Shown: positions 35,011-48,699, numbered from the stretch's first letter. The stretch: 64,000 bases of DNA from Sphaerolaimus hirsutus (GCA_964036195.1 OZ038458.1:10429832-10493831); one strand, 5' to 3'. Notes: generated from the letters alone by a model not told the origin. Made by a program: numbers and translations.

Positions 35011-38000
35011 ATGAAGTTCCGCAAGCGCGTGGGCGGCGCGTCCAGCGGCCAGCGCTGGGCTAAAGGCCACAGCAGCGACTCCAATCCGACGCGGCGCGTG
35101 CACCGCAATGCCGCTTTGGGAAAGTTGTCTGGCGCGGCGGCGCTGGGCTTTGAAAACGATCAGCACAGATTGGCAACTGCTGATTGCAAGGCTATGGTCA
35201 GTGGGTGACGTTATATTTACTTGCAGCCTGATGTGCCACTGGTGTCAATGTTGAAAATAAGTTTGCCGTGTTGCTAGCCTGCTGTTGTAGTCATTCGCTG
35301 GAGCCCTGTTTCCCGTGTGCACAACACTGCTCCTTACTATTTTTCATACATTTCACACAGGACAACCTCCAAATCGATGCTGATCAATCAGATGGACGCA
35401 CTGAGGTCGAATCTGCTTTTACAAGGGTTACAAACTGCACCAACGCGACATTTGCTCGTGTTCACCAACCATGGAGGTTTGTTGGTAAGGAAAATTACTC
35501 TGGAGTTAGTATTATATCTGTTGGGTTATATTTTATTAAAATTTTGTCTCAACTTTACTGAATGTCGGTGAAGAAATCCGTTGGAGGTCCCATTGTGGCC
35601 AGGCTCACTTTTCAACTGATGACTATTATCTGAAAACAATGGACTGACAAAATTATGGTTCCAGACACAGTTCAAATGCACTGTTCTCTCTATGATTTGC
35701 TGTGCTGCTTTTGGAAATCTATGGATCTAAAAAATACACTTTCCTTAGCTGCACCATTTTTAAAAAATTGAAGTCAAATTTTTCAAAAATCATGTAATCA
35801 TGTCATGGTGTCATTGGTGCTTGACAACCTGGCTCCTACCAACAAGCAGTGGCGTAGCCAGGGGGGGGCGGGGGGGGGCGGCCGCCCACCCCTTCCCGGG
35901 TGAGACGTGAGAAATGTCGTGAAATGTGTTCTGGTGCAACGATTTTGAGGCCAATTTTCAAAAAATTTTCGCGCAAGCGCGCATAAAATCGAAACACCAA
36001 AGGCATTTTCTCTTTGCAGGTCGCAACGGCCTCAAGCTCGTCGAAAATGCACTCCAAAGTTCATTTTCGCTGTATACATATGTAAAATAGATACATATAC
36101 AGCGGTCTGTGGCGCCTATGCCAACGCCAATGGCGCCATGGTGCGGCGCCTACGAATGGCGCCAGCGCCATGGCGCCATTCTCCTACTACATAGGTCAAA
36201 TTTTAGGGGGGGGGGGCGCCGCCCCCCCCGTTCGCGGGGCTCCGTAAACAATCCGCCCCCCCCGCTCAAAAATCCTGGCTACGCCACTGCCAATAAGTGT
36301 TTGAAAAACAGCACTGGCTTCAAAACTGTTTTGATAAAGGTCAAAGAATTTTTGTCTGTTTGCAGTGCAATGATGTCCAGTTTGTTTTTAATGTGAAGTG
36401 GTTAAATTGGGAAATGTCTGGACTTTTTTAAAAAGCAATAAAAGACTTTAAAAAGTGGGGCAGTTGAAAAGGTGTTTTTCCATCCCAAATTTTAACTGCT
36501 GTTTGTGGCTTTCAAATCGTTTCACTTGAATGGACTAACGAATGATTACGCTGAAAAACATAACACAATTTCAGCGAGCCTGTGCCTGTAGCTGTAGGCA
36601 TCGAAGCCACTAGTCATCTAGACTAGGGTTGGCCGATGTTTTTTTTTAAACGTTTTTTTTTTTTTAAACGTTTTTTTTTAATAAAAAAACATGACGTCCG
36701 AAATGTTTTTTTTTTTTTTAAAAATCGGCCGAAATTTGTAGTACTAAGCACTAGTTATTTTGCAAAATTTTTGCGCGCAAGCGCGCAATTTCACACACAA
36801 ATTGACATTGGTGGTTGTTTTCATTGGTTTTGTTGCATTTTTAGTATCAAAACATCCATTTCTATGTGCTACCATGGGTGAACAGGCCGACATATGTTGC
36901 TGTAATATATAATATTGAGGTAATGTGCTTCCATGTACCTCCACAGTGTGTAACTTCACTCCCAAAGTAACAACCTCCTTTTATAACCTTGTTTGATCAC
37001 CATTCCGTGCCAAACTTTACCTGAAGTCACGAACATTCGACTATAAGGCGATATATGAACGATATGTCGACGAAAAATGGATATTTTTGACACAAATCAC
37101 CACTTATAATGCTATCCCATGGCTCCACAGCCATTATATGGTCATATTTAACATCACAGAGTATTGCCAGTGTCTGATATACCTATATATGTTGACACTA
37201 GGTCATATCTGGGAGTTTTTAAAAAAAACGTTGTTTTTTAAAAAAAAACGTTTTTTTTATAAAAAAAACATCGAGTTAAAAAAAAACGTTTTTTTTCCAA
37301 CCCTAATCTAGACCCACTACTCATCGAAACCCACTAGTCATCTAGACTCACTACTCATCTATTTCTACCCGCTCGTCGCCTTTACCTGCTAGTCACGTAT
37401 GGGACTAGTAGGTAGACATAGATGAGTAATAGATCTAGATGAGATCTAGCGGGTTTAGATTCAACGACTTACTCCATTTCAGCGGCACGTCTCGATGGCT
37501 GCAATCGGACACGGTGGCCGTTCTGGGCGCCGTAAACGAGTTGATCGCGGAGCGCGACGGCGACCCGTCCAACGACATTGACTGCTTCGCCGCTCTGCTC
37601 GCCACCGTCGCCGGACTGGCTCAAGCCACGACATTTCCCAAAGAAGATGGTCATGTGGATGGGAGCAGTGACGCGCGACTGGCTGCCGGCTTACTTTTAC
37701 TCGCCACCTGCGCCCGGCGCGTCCCAGCTACGGTGCTCAAGGCCCAGTGGCAGGCTGTGGGACCGGTGCGATATTTCTGATTCATTGCGCAATTCACAGG
37801 TGTCAATTGACCATAATTCCGTTTAGTTGGTGTGCAACCTACTGGCGCAATACGCGGCCGTGCAGAGCAAGTACGACGCTTCGGCCATGCGAGTGGGCTC
37901 TAGCGTGGCCAGTTCTTGCCTGCACATAGCCCAGACGGCTGGTAATCATCTTCCTACAGTGTCGTGGATGATGCAAGATGCAGTGAGGCTTTTTGTACAA

Positions 38001-41000
38001 ATTTGCATGCTCGACGGACATCATACTTAGTATGGAAACCTGCCATAACCTATCGGAATAATGAACCAAGATTTATACAGTTTTTCATCATAAAATTTCC
38101 TTTTTACTATGGAATTATTAATTACGAAATCTATCACAATATTTTATTCATAAAATTATGGTAGGATTCTGCACATACTTTGCTGTCCGAGTATACGTCA
38201 TACGCACTTTTCTGTGTGACTCGAGTCGTTCACGTGCATAGACATCGCTCGGCGGGCGCCTGGTGCTGTGCGCTCGTGCCATGGCCTCCGGCCACCCAGA
38301 AGCCCATGTTCGCAAGCGGGCCAGATCATTCTTACACTCACTCAGTAGGTCGTTTGTAAATAAATTGATATTCTCGATTAAATGCGTGGATTGGAGTGTC
38401 AATGTGAAGGTCAATTCTATCATTGCAGTCAACTCGCCTCCAGTGGCTGCCGGGGATTCTCAGGAGGCGTCCACGGCGGCGGTCAAGGCTCGGCGCGCCC
38501 TGGCTTCCAGTGTGGTCACTTATTGCACGTATGTACCGTTCGTGACTGTCATTAGGGTCAAACATCCAGTACTTGTTCACATTTTACAGGGCATTTTACG
38601 TGACTTTTGACATGGCATTTGATAAATACTGGGTATTTTACAGGGTCTGTGAGTGATACTCTTATTACTGGTCACAGCATTTGCAATTTCCATGCATTTT
38701 TTCAGCGAGCGAATAGAGTCGAGCGGTGGCGCGGGTGCAGGTCGCGCGCCGTGTCTGCGCTCGCTCAACTTGCTCAAGGTGGCCTTGCACCGGGCCGACG
38801 CCGACGCGTTCAGATCTGGCGCTGAGACACTGTTGCGGTTACTCACGTTGGCAGATAATAAGGTGAAGATTGGTGTGGACTCAGGGGTTTAGTTGGGGGG
38901 GGGTTACCCCCCCCCCAAATCCGCCAGCTATCTATCTATCCCGGAGGCCCGCTCAGCTATCTATCTATCCATCCCGGAGGCAAAAAAATTTTCAGCTATC
39001 TATCCCTCCAGAGGAGCGATTTACTATCTATATGAACCCCCGCGGGGGTCCAAATCTACAAAACCCCTGCGTGGACTGTCTATGTCCAAAATGTTACACG
39101 TCACGTAAATTTGTAAATGTTTTACAAAATGTAAAACAAAAATGCTACACGTCACGTTTTAGGTGCGTCTGGCCGCGTTGCAAACGCTGCGCGCCGTGCT
39201 TCTCCGCCGACCAGTGCCGGAAGTCAGCCTGTCCGAGTCGACGTGCGACCGCTTGCTTGGCCACATGCTCGACTTGGCGCCGGCCGCCGCCGCCGATCGC
39301 AATTCGGCAGCCGCTGCAGCAGAGGTGCTAACGTTTTTCTCGCGGATTTTTTCGAATGATGTACATGGTAATTCGAATGAATGATGTACTGGGGTTGGCA
39401 AGCGATTGTAATTCTTCTTCAAGAAAAAATCGCACACCTGATTCGATTGAAAAAAATCGCTAGCAAATTTTTTTAGTACTTATGCCGTAGGTAAAATGTA
39501 AAAAGCGAATGCAAATTGACTCCAGCTATTTTAAAAATATCATCAAAAAAAATTTTAATCGGGCTGCCTGAAAAATAGATTTTCCAACACTAATTCAACT
39601 GTCTTTAACAATCCCCCAATTTCCCACTTCTCACACAGACACTAACGGAGGCGCTTTTGTGTATGCTCGACCATTGGCCGCTCGCCGCTTGCAGCCACGT
39701 GCCCCGGGTTTGCGAGGCTATTCTCGACGTGAATGCGGCTGACATGTCTGCAATTATGCATACCTATGAAAGATTGATTGAAAGCGGCTTGAAGCCGTTA
39801 CTGAGCAGCTTGTCGTCTGGAAAAATAGATGGTTAGTGTGTACCTTTCAGTCACCCAGTATCAAGTAGGGTTCAAACGGGATTGACTTTTCGGGATCGGG
39901 ATTGGTTTTTTGAGATTTCGGGGTCGGGATTGGCCGGGATTGGGGTCACGGGATCGGGATTGGGATTTTTTCGGGATCGGGATTGGGATTTTTTCGGGAT
40001 CGGGATTGGGGTCTTGGGATAGAGATTTTGGACGATGTTTTGGCATCAACAGTTGTTCATAAAGGTCTAAAAACACTGTTGGATGCCAGAAACGTGGCAT
40101 AAAATGAACGCTGTGGGTTTGCGTTCACATTTTTGCATGCAAAAACGTCATTTTTCACTTTTTATAATTTCCACTAATTTTTCCGGGATCGGGATCCCGG
40201 ACTTTGGAGTTTCTCGGGATCGGGATCGGGATTTGAAAAGTTTCGGGATCGGGATTGCTAAATCCCGGATATTCACGGGATCCGGGATCGGGATCCCGTT
40301 TGAACCCTAGTATCAAGTACGGTAATTGGATGGTATCAATTACGGAAATATTCTACCAGAAAACGAGAATGTAACAATTTTTGGCTGCCGAAAAATGGAA
40401 AGGTAAACAATTTTCGGCTGCCGGAAAAAGGAGAACTGAAACGTTAAAAAAATTTCCTTCACAAAACAAAGTTGACACCCTGGTGGCTAGGGTTCGAACG
40501 ATATGACTTTTCGATATCGATATTCTTTATTTTTTTCTGAAACTCGATATTCGATATCGATACGATATGGAACCTCGATATCGATATTCGATATTGAAAA
40601 ATGGTCGATATTCGATATTTCGATATTTTCGATATTCGATATTGCCTTTTTGCTTTTGGTATAGCAAGGCATATTTCAAGTGGCATATAGGGTTCAAACG
40701 GGATCCCGATCCCGATCCCGGATCCCGTGAAATTGGGCCCCCACACGCTAGTTGACATCGACACCAAATGTCAACCGGTGGCGATCCCGATTCAAAGCTT
40801 GGTGATGAGTGGATGAACGACGTTCAAACGCAATCTTTGAATTGAGAACGGTACCAGTTGACATTTGGTGTCGATGTCAACTAGCGTGTGTGGGACCATT
40901 CCGGGATTTAGCAGTCCCGATCCCGATCCCGAAACCCCAATCCCGATCCCGATCCCGAAATCCAAAAATACCAATCCCGATCCCGATCCCGAAAACTTTC

Positions 41001-44000
41001 AAATCCCGATCCCGAGAATCTCCCAAGTCCGGGATGTGTGACACAAATAAGTGCACAAATGTGAACGCAAACCCCCAGCGTCGATTTTATGTCACTTTTC
41101 TGGCATCCAACAGTGTTTTGAGACCTTTATGAACAACTGTGAATGCCAGAACAGTGACGAAAATCTCTATCCCTAGACCCCAATCCCGATCCCGAAAAAA
41201 TGCCAATCCCGATCCCGTGACCCCAATCCCGGCCAATCCCGATCCCGATCCCGAAATCTCAAAATACCAATCCCGATCCCGATCCCGATCCCGAAACCCC
41301 AATCCCGATCCCGAAATCTCAAAAAGTGAATCCCGATCCCGAAAAGTCAATCCCGTTTGAACCCTAGTGGCATATTCTATTTTCATCTGGTTGCACACAT
41401 GGTTAATCATCTCTTTACTGAAATGTGAATGGTACAAGTAGAAAATGGAAGAGAAACATGATGAATCAAAGTGTATCAGACAAATAACAATTGGTAGATA
41501 TTACAGTTCATACTAATCACCTAATTGTTAGTGGAATATTGCAAAAAATAGCATATTAGCATTTTCTGGCTTCAAATTTAGCACTCCAACAAAAATGACA
41601 TTATAAATACTGTACTTTTAGTCATCAAATACAATACTATAAGCACATCAGATCAATCAACTATCTCAAAATGAAAATAACAACTTGATTTCGAAGGTAG
41701 GGTTCGAACGATATGACTTTTCGATATCGATTTTCAATATTCGATATTTTTTCTGAAACTTGATATTCGATATCGATACGATATGGAACCTCGATATCGA
41801 TATTTGATATTGAAAAATGGTCGATATTCGATATTTCAATATTTTCGATATTCGATATTGCTATTTGCTTTTGGTATAGCAAGGCATATTTCAAGTGGCA
41901 TATTGTATTTTCATGTGGTTGCACTAGGGTGTCAAAAAAAATTTTTTACGGAAACGGAAAAAAAATTTCAGCGGCCGGAAAACGGAACGGAAAACGGAAA
42001 AAAATTTGCACTTGGCGGAAAACGGAAACGGAAAAAAAAGTTCAGCGGCCGGAAAACGGAAAAAGAGACCGGAAAAACGGAAACGGAAAAATCAAAATTT
42101 GCACGGAAATGGAAAAACTGGCTGAAATTTTGCCGGAAAACAGATAAAATTTGCTAAAATTTTGCTGGAAGTGGGAAAAATTTGCAGTAATTTTGCTGGA
42201 AACAGAATTATTTTTACATCATTGACAATCTGCATGAATTTTTACAAGTTTGGCTGATCAGAAAACAGAAATATGAGCCAGAAAAAGGTAAAATGAGGCG
42301 GAAAAATGGAAAATTGAGGCGGAAAAACTGGAAATTGAGGCGGAAAACGGAAAAAAGGCGGAAAAACTGAAAGTTTAGCCGGAAAACGGAAAATGAGCCG
42401 GAAAAACGGGAACGGAAAAAAAGTTGCTGGAAAACGGAAAAAAAATTTCAGCAGCCGGAAAACGGAACAGAAAACGGAAAAAATTTGCCTGCAGAAAACG
42501 GAAACGGAAAACGGAAATTTGACACCCTAGGTTGCACACATCGTTAGGTAATCATCTTTACTGAAATGTGAATGGTACAAGTGATTTTAACAAGGTTTAC
42601 ATCACTCAAAAGTAGAAAATGGAAGAGAAACATGATAAATCAAAGTGTATCAGACAAATAACAGTTGGTAGATATTACAGTTCATACTTATAACCTCATT
42701 GCTAAGGGCATGTTGCAAAAATAGCATATCAGCATTTTCTAGCTTCAAATTTAGCACTCCAACAAAAATGACATTATAAATACTGTACTTTTACTCATCA
42801 AATACAATACTATAATGGAATCAGATCAATCATAAATATCGCAAAATGAAAATGATAACTTAAATTAGGGACACAATACAGGTTCGATATATCGAAAAAA
42901 TGGCCGATATTCGATATCGATATTCGATATTTTTTCAAAATTTTCGATATAGATATTTGAAATGAAAAAATGGTCGATATTCGATACGATATATCGTTTT
43001 ACCCTACTGGTGGCTGCCCTCGCCACACCGTTGCTGCCCAATTGTTTCAGTGTCATTTCAGGCATAATTTCATCCTGCAGATTCATCGAGCGCTCTAATA
43101 CACGCCGCACTGCACTCATCGCTGACGGCACTACGCAGACGCATGTCTGTCACTAATATGGGCGACTGGTCAACCTTGCTGTGGCTGATAACTAGGCACC
43201 TTGCCAACTTAGCTGGGGGATTATTTGAGTTAGAGGACAGATTAGATAAACTAGCGGAAGGTGAGTGTCGCCAGTGAAATGTATCACATGTCGGCATTGG
43301 ATGGCCGGCGTTTCTTTTTAACCGTCTTTTTTTAAAGTCTTTTTAAAAACAGATGTCCAAACCGTTTTTTAAACAACAGCCAAAAAATTGTACTTATGTA
43401 CTTGTACTTATTTTGCACTTTTTCTGCACTAAACTGCACAATTTCACATACACCATCGGTTTTTTGTTGTCATTGATTTTGAGGCATTTTTAGTGTAAAA
43501 GCTTCGATGTCTTCAAAAAACATTGTCGTTTTTAAAGACTTCTTTTCAAAAAAAGTCATGGTCGTTAAAATAAATTTTTTTATCTTCAGTCACCATCTCT
43601 ATAACATTGCCATTCGCGCATGCAGGTGAGCCCCTCGCGGCCATCTTGCTCACATTGTGCGAGCTGCGCGAACAGCAACAGCAGCCGGACAGTGGCGCAG
43701 CGCTGCGACGGCGGCTGGACGGCGCTTTAGTTGCAGTTGTGAAGTCGGCCGGGGCGCACAGATTACTACAGGCGGTTGGACCTGGTGGGTGGTGATCGGG
43801 GGTCTAGAAGGGGGGGGGGGCGCCCCCCCCAAAAAAAAAAATCCAGCTATCTATCTATTCCGGATGCTGCTCAGCTAACCGTCTATCTCGGGGCGAAAAT
43901 TTATGTTTACTATCCTCGTCAAAGCCTACATTTATATTGGAGCACACAGTAGTCCAAATCTACCAGACGCTTGGTGGTGATGTTTCTCAAACCTGAATAT

Positions 44001-47000
44001 AGCAACGCCAGTGTGGTTCAGTTCAGGAATGTTTTTGCATGAACTACGAGAATCTTGAACAATTTTGAAACGATTTTGTCTTTTTGAATTAGGCTGTGTA
44101 CTGGAAAATGGCGACATTGGTCGCGATTCTAGATCGATATACCCTTTGAACCCGATGTGACCGATTGATCTAAAATATATCCCCTCGCAGATCTCGGCTC
44201 GGCCCTGCGCGTGGAGAGTCCCACCGTGCCGCGCGCATTTTTGCTACCATTGATCGCAGCGGCGCCGGCCGGGGGCGGCTGCCTGCAGTACTTCGAGCGG
44301 CAGTTGGCCCCGCTCGCCGGCCGGATTTATGCGGCCGTGACGAAATGGAGAGCCGGTGGCAAGAACCCCCTTTTGTGTAAGGTGTGTAGAAGTCGTGCGA
44401 CGTTCTGGTATATTCAAATGAATTAGGAAAGCGTCAATTTCAGCTTTACGACACATTGGAGCGGCAGCTTTGGGGGTGTTTGCCGACGTTCTGCCGCCGA
44501 CCTGTCGGCCTCGCTGCGACATTTAGTGGTGGCGGCCACCTGGCGCGCATAATTGGCATCGCGTTAATGCAGAGAGTTGAACTGAGGTTGTGCCTGCTGC
44601 ATGTGAGTTCTTTTCTACAACAATAACTGTATTTGTACCTTGTTACGCCTGGTTTCCTCCATGCGTAGGCTCTGCGAAATCTTCTGTCGTTCGTGACAAC
44701 TGATGCAGCTGAGCAGGTCGACCGAGATGCAATTGTGATAAATGCGAAAAATTTCATGCCTGTGTTGTTTAACATTTACACCAGCGGCAGTGAGACCACC
44801 AGTGATTCAGACATGGACACCTCAGCTGTCGATTTGAAAGGTAGCTCGTGGATATAAGCGCCAACTTCCGTCATTCGACTCTATCCGTATTTTACACAGG
44901 CGGCCGCGCGGCCGCTTTGGCGACAGTTTCCCTCTATGCATGTCACTGCCCAAACGCATTATTGCAAACTTATGCGGGCGGCGCGGCGCAGCGGGCCACG
45001 GACCGGCCGCCACCCTCCTGCTTAGCGGCTGCGGACATTCTCATTGCTCTGCTGCCAGCTGCCGCTGCAGAAGACTGTGATCCAATTTGGCACTGTGCCA
45101 GGCAACTCGCTGACTTGTGGATGGAAGACGGGGCGCTGAGTGAAGATGTGGCCACTCGGTCCAAGCATAAAAAGGCGTGCCGAATGGTCGAACTGGCTGT
45201 CAAGTGCGGGAGAGGAGAGTTCTTCGGTATGTCTTGTTCCTTATTCCTTGTAAAATTTAGACGATCCTCACAATCGACATTCAACTTCTGTTTGTGTGTG
45301 TCAGCGGCCCAGATCGATCGCATGCAGTCGTATACTGTGCCTGTGTCGGCCGCGTCGCGCATGCGCGTGCTCGCTGTTCAGGACGGTCCCCTGAAGGATT
45401 TGGATTCTACTCTGGCGTCAATTGTGATAAACTTGCCGTCGGGCGGCAAGGCTAGCACTAGGCGCGCTGCCGCTAGAGCCCTGCTGGCAGTCGCAGGTGA
45501 AGGCCGTTATGTGTTTACTGTATTTGCTTAATAAATTCCTTCCCTTAAATAATTTTACCTCTTAAATAATGCTGTCCCCCTGTTAGACGAGTGGTGATAA
45601 TAATTATTTTTCCCCGATTTAGGCATATGATCAATTTCTTGTGTACAAATTGAACAAAAATTGCATGTTATTTTGTTTAAAAGGCATATTACGTAAATTA
45701 GTTGATATTTAGAAACATGCTTGAAAATTTTGACGAAGTAACTATTCCTCCCTTGCGTAGTTCCCCCTCAAAAAAAGAGTATAGCGAAAAAATAATTCAA
45801 CAGATGGATTATTTATTGTATTTTCGATCACAGATAATTTACCTCTAAACATACCGCAGAGAGATGCTTCGAGTCTCACTCTGAAATGGGCCACCCAGCT
45901 ATGCTACAAAATCTGACCGAGCGCATATTGGCTGGGGTCAAGGCAGCGTCATCTATCGGTATCACCAAATCAAAAAAGTCTATCGGGAAGTTGTCAACAG
46001 AAGGCGCCCTTTTGGGTTGCGAGATTCTAGTCCGTAGGTATGGAGATGAGCTTAATGCGACTGCGTGCAGTGGGTTGCTTTTGGCAGCTACCCAAGCTAT
46101 GGCTGATTCGAGATGCACTCAGGTATATTGAATGGGTGTTTGGAGACTGGGCGCTTTCGGAATTGTCTTTAGGTTTTTAAGTGTCTTTTTCTCGCAGTCG
46201 GTTGTGTGCGGAGCGCGACTTTTCCGTTCTACGGTCATTTCCGCTCGGGACTACACGCTTAAGCCAATGGTCGACGACTTGCTGCGGATGCTGTTCACCA
46301 CCTGTGTTTGTATTTTTTTATCATTTTGACAACAAACAATATTCACCATTCAGTGCCATTTACCGCTACACAGCCATCCCCTCTACCAACGAGCCCCTTG
46401 AAGCAGCGGCGTTCACGCACCCGCCTAATTTTCCACCTATGCGTCAAGTTTGGTGTGGAAGTTGTGTCGCGCGCAGCGCCGGAAAAGTGGCAGCCCATCG
46501 TGGAGGCGGCGGCCAAGAAACTCCGGAGAAGGAACAAACGGAAATTGGAGGGCGAAAGGAAGGATAAGGATGGTGGAGCTAAGAAAAGTGGTTGGTTATA
46601 CTTTTGTCATTGTGAGGTTGCGGCGGGGCGACTGCAGGGGTCACCAATGAGGAGTAACCCCCCCCCCCCAAACCACCCAGCTATCTATCCCGGGGGCAAA
46701 TTTTTTTGCTAATATGCCCTGACCCCCCCCCCCCTCAATCGGCCAGCTAACTGCAGCGATTGTCAAGAAATTATAGCCAAATTTTTGCCAAAAATCGCTT
46801 ATTTTCATACTTTTTAATAGATTTTTATCCCCGTAATCACTAGTTCATGTGTGTAACAGCCTATTTTTAGCTATTTTAGTAGGTGCTGTGTTCTTATACC
46901 TATCTGCAGCTATCTGCAACTTTAGACTTTTCCTCCTTTTCTATTTGCTATCTATCCAACCCCCCGAGATTCAAAATCTAGGATACCCCTGTGCGTTTGC

Positions 47001-48699
47001 AAATCACAACACATCGCAGTGGCGGCTAGCAGCGCCGCGTCGACGGGCTTCACCCTGGCCGACTCCGTGGCCGACTTGTTGTGCAGCGACGGCGAAGCTG
47101 ACGCGAGCGACAGTGACGACGGCGGGAGGAGTCGCGCCGGCATGAGCACCCTGCAGATCATGGACGATATAGAGCAGGAGGGCGAGGTTCGTCACTTATC
47201 GTTGTCCTAGGGATGGAAAAAACCATTTCAGTGACCGTGTTTTTTATAAAAACTGTTTCGATGCCTGTGTTAAAAAAGGTTTTTTAAACAACAAAAAAAA
47301 ACATTGAGAAAAACACCGGCCGCCTATGTTGAGCCGATATATCGTATCGAATATCGACTATTTTTTATTAAATATCGAGTTTCAGAGAAAATATCGAAGT
47401 CCCAACCTCACTGTCACTGAATGATGCCAGTCGATTCATGCACTGCATTGCACCGTCAATCCTTGATAAACACAATTGATTTCCCCAGGTTCTCGACCTA
47501 CTTGACGAGCGGACCCTGGCGAAACGGCTGCAAGCCGGCCGCCGTGCCGTTGAGAGAAAAAAGGGCACTAGCAGGGAAAATAAGGCGGATGGTGGTTTCA
47601 AGTCTGATAGTAAGGGACGCCTGGTAATTGGCTCGCTGCCAGATGAGGATAATGCAGACGAAGATAATCACGATAGTGATAGTGAGGATGAAGATATTTT
47701 GTTGTCAGACGCTAAATTGGGTCAGTTTTGTGTGCCTTGGTTTTGAACCCATTTTCTTTCACGGTAACTGAATGTCTGGCGTTGGCCAATTTTTAAATCT
47801 TTTTGAATCTAAAATGAACAACGCAATGATAAAATTAAAGGTGCAATATATTCATCAAATGTTTTGGTGGTGATTGACGAATCTATTCGAGTAAACCAAA
47901 AATAAAAATCCAATTTTATACAGTTTTAGCAGACCAATACAATACTGTTATGCAAGTGCGTATTTTCCCACAGCCAAGCGGCAACAAAAAAGCGCCGCAC
48001 AAGCGAATTCAGTCGACGGAGCACCCTCAACGAAGCGGTTGAAGACAGCCATCGCACCTTCAGACGCCGGTGCAACTTCTGTGGCGAGATCTTACAAACC
48101 CGGTGGACGTGGCCTGCACAGAGCTAATGCTGCTCCGGGATCCGAATATAAGGTGCGTCGAAGCGTGGACTTGCAACCTGTAAAATTTCTGATAAATTTT
48201 GTAAATTGTCATAAATCAATTCATTGATTTAGTTTTATAGTATACCGTTATTTCCTATGCTTTTTAAAAATGTGTGTTTTTAGTTGACATTCAGTTGACG
48301 AATTAGCAATAGGTCTTTATCATGAATCTGTGCAAAATTAAAAAGCAACTGTAGCCAAATAGCGCTTACGTAAAAAATTTCAATTTGATGACTTTTCTGG
48401 TTTCTGCGAAAAATCAATTTTAATGATGCACATTGTTCACTGTGAATAAGCACTGTAGAAAAACGCACCGCGGCCATAACACAACAAATTACCTTTTGTA
48501 GTCGTCACGGGCCGGCGGCGACGTGCAGCGCCGCGGCCGACCACAGCCGCATGCCCACGTGCCTTTGGCGGGCGGCAGCGGCAAGCGCAAGAGAAAGTTT
48601 GCAGCCTCGCTGGACACCTTGAAGTTTGGTAGGAAGGCGGTTGCGAAGGGGAGAGGTGGGAAGGGAAAAAGTAAAGGGAGAAAGAAGGTTCCATTTTAA
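35011..48699 (+). CDS. RRP12: RRP12-like HEAT-repeat ribosome-biogenesis/export factor
   Basis: Nucleolar/nucleoplasmic factor for pre-40S and pre-60S maturation and export. Exons: 35011-35196, 35361-35476, 37483-37765, 37827-37982, 38242-38344, 38429-38528, 38706-38862, 39163-39324, 39639-39831, 43081-43260, 43626-43784, 44191-44381, 44444-44602, 44669-44840, 44900-45226, 45305-45496, 45860-46122, 46198-46305, 46404-46590, 47020-47186, 47489-47720, 47974-48152, 48502-48699; 1389 aa (human about 1300). Landmarks: N-terminal RWAKGHSSDSNP; helical repeats throughout (NCTNATFARV, ETLLRLLTLAD, AFLLPLI, LYDTLERQLWGCLPTFC); then the family's C-terminus (RLIFHLCVKFGVEVV, acidic ADLLCSDGEADAS, VLDLLDERTLAKRL, SKGRLVIGSLPDEDN, PGSEYK, KRKRKF, a Lys/Arg tail). 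Every junction keeps phase. Exon 10 is the most diverged, and exon 19 may start at 46404 or 46407 (tandem acceptor). Confidence 0.95.
35847..36289. mobile_element. hAT-like MITE, GGCGCC family (RRP12 intron 2)
   Basis: TIR CAGTGGCGTAGCCAGG / CCTGGCTACGCCACTG, a widely seen animal hAT tip; TSD CCAACAAG / CCAATAAG (7 of 8). Confidence 0.88.
36624..37305. mobile_element. hAT-like MITE, TTTTTTAAACG array family (RRP12 intron 2)
   Basis: TIR TAGGGTTGG / CCAACCCTA; perfect TSD ATCTAGAC at 36616-36623 and 37306-37313. The arms are oppositely oriented T-run/AAACG arrays. It sits in a host stretch of ACCCACTAGTCATCTAGA units (about 36600-36623, 37306-37450). Confidence 0.9.
38005..38196. repeat. Dispersed intronic TIR repeat (RRP12 intron 4)
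   Basis: Second copy of the 9097-9293 family: TATGGAAACCTGCCATAACC...AATAATGAACCAAGA...ATTATGGTAGGATTCTGC. Confidence 0.7.
38882..39069. mobile_element. hAT-like MITE, AGCTATCTATC array family (RRP12 intron 7)
   Basis: TIR CAGGGGTTTAG / TACAAAACCCCTG; TSD TGTGGACT / CGTGGACT (7 of 8). The interior repeats CAGCTATCTATCTATCCCGG. Diverged relatives lie near 13985, 32222, 34060, 43796 and 46635. Confidence 0.8.
39866..40309. mobile_element. hAT-like MITE, GGGATC array family (RRP12 intron 9)
   Basis: TIR TAGGGTTCAAACGGGA / inverse; perfect TSD GTATCAAG at 39858-39865 and 40310-40317. Confidence 0.92.
40688..41366. mobile_element. hAT-like MITE, GGGATC family, nested in the 40488-43006 element
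   Basis: Perfect TSD GTGGCATA at 40680-40687 and 41367-41374. It is interrupted at 40741-40892 by a GTTGACATCGACACCAAATG TIR element. Confidence 0.92.
40741..40892. mobile_element. GTTGACA-type MITE nested in the 40688-41366 element
   Basis: CCACACGCTAGTTGACATCG and its inverse with AACTAGCGTGTGTGG. The tips are related to those at 4399-5490. It is the third level of this nest. Confidence 0.75.
41925..42529. mobile_element. hAT-like MITE, GGAAAACGGAAA array family, nested in the 40488-43006 element
   Basis: TIR TAGGGTGTCAAA / TTTGACACCCTA; perfect TSD GGTTGCAC at 41917-41924 and 42530-42537. Array units are CGGAAAACGGAAAAAA and GCCGGAAAACGG. Confidence 0.92.
46635..47001. repeat. Diverged AGCTATCTATC-type element (RRP12 intron 19)
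   Basis: CAGGGGTCACC on the left, GGATACCCCTG on the right, with CAGCTATCTATCC inside. No clear TSD. Confidence 0.5.

Larger units (their letters stand above)
40488..43006. mobile_element. hAT-like element, GATATC array family, host of further insertions (RRP12 intron 9)
   Basis: TIR TAGGGTTCGAACGATAT / ATATCGTTTTACCCTA; perfect TSD CTGGTGGC at 40480-40487 and 43007-43014. The arms are GATATCGATATTC arrays. The body is a tandem partial duplication: the TIR and array recur at 41698, and AAGGCATATTTCAAGTGGCA and ACTGAAATGTGAATGGTACA each occur twice. It hosts the elements at 40688 and 41925. Confidence 0.88.
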
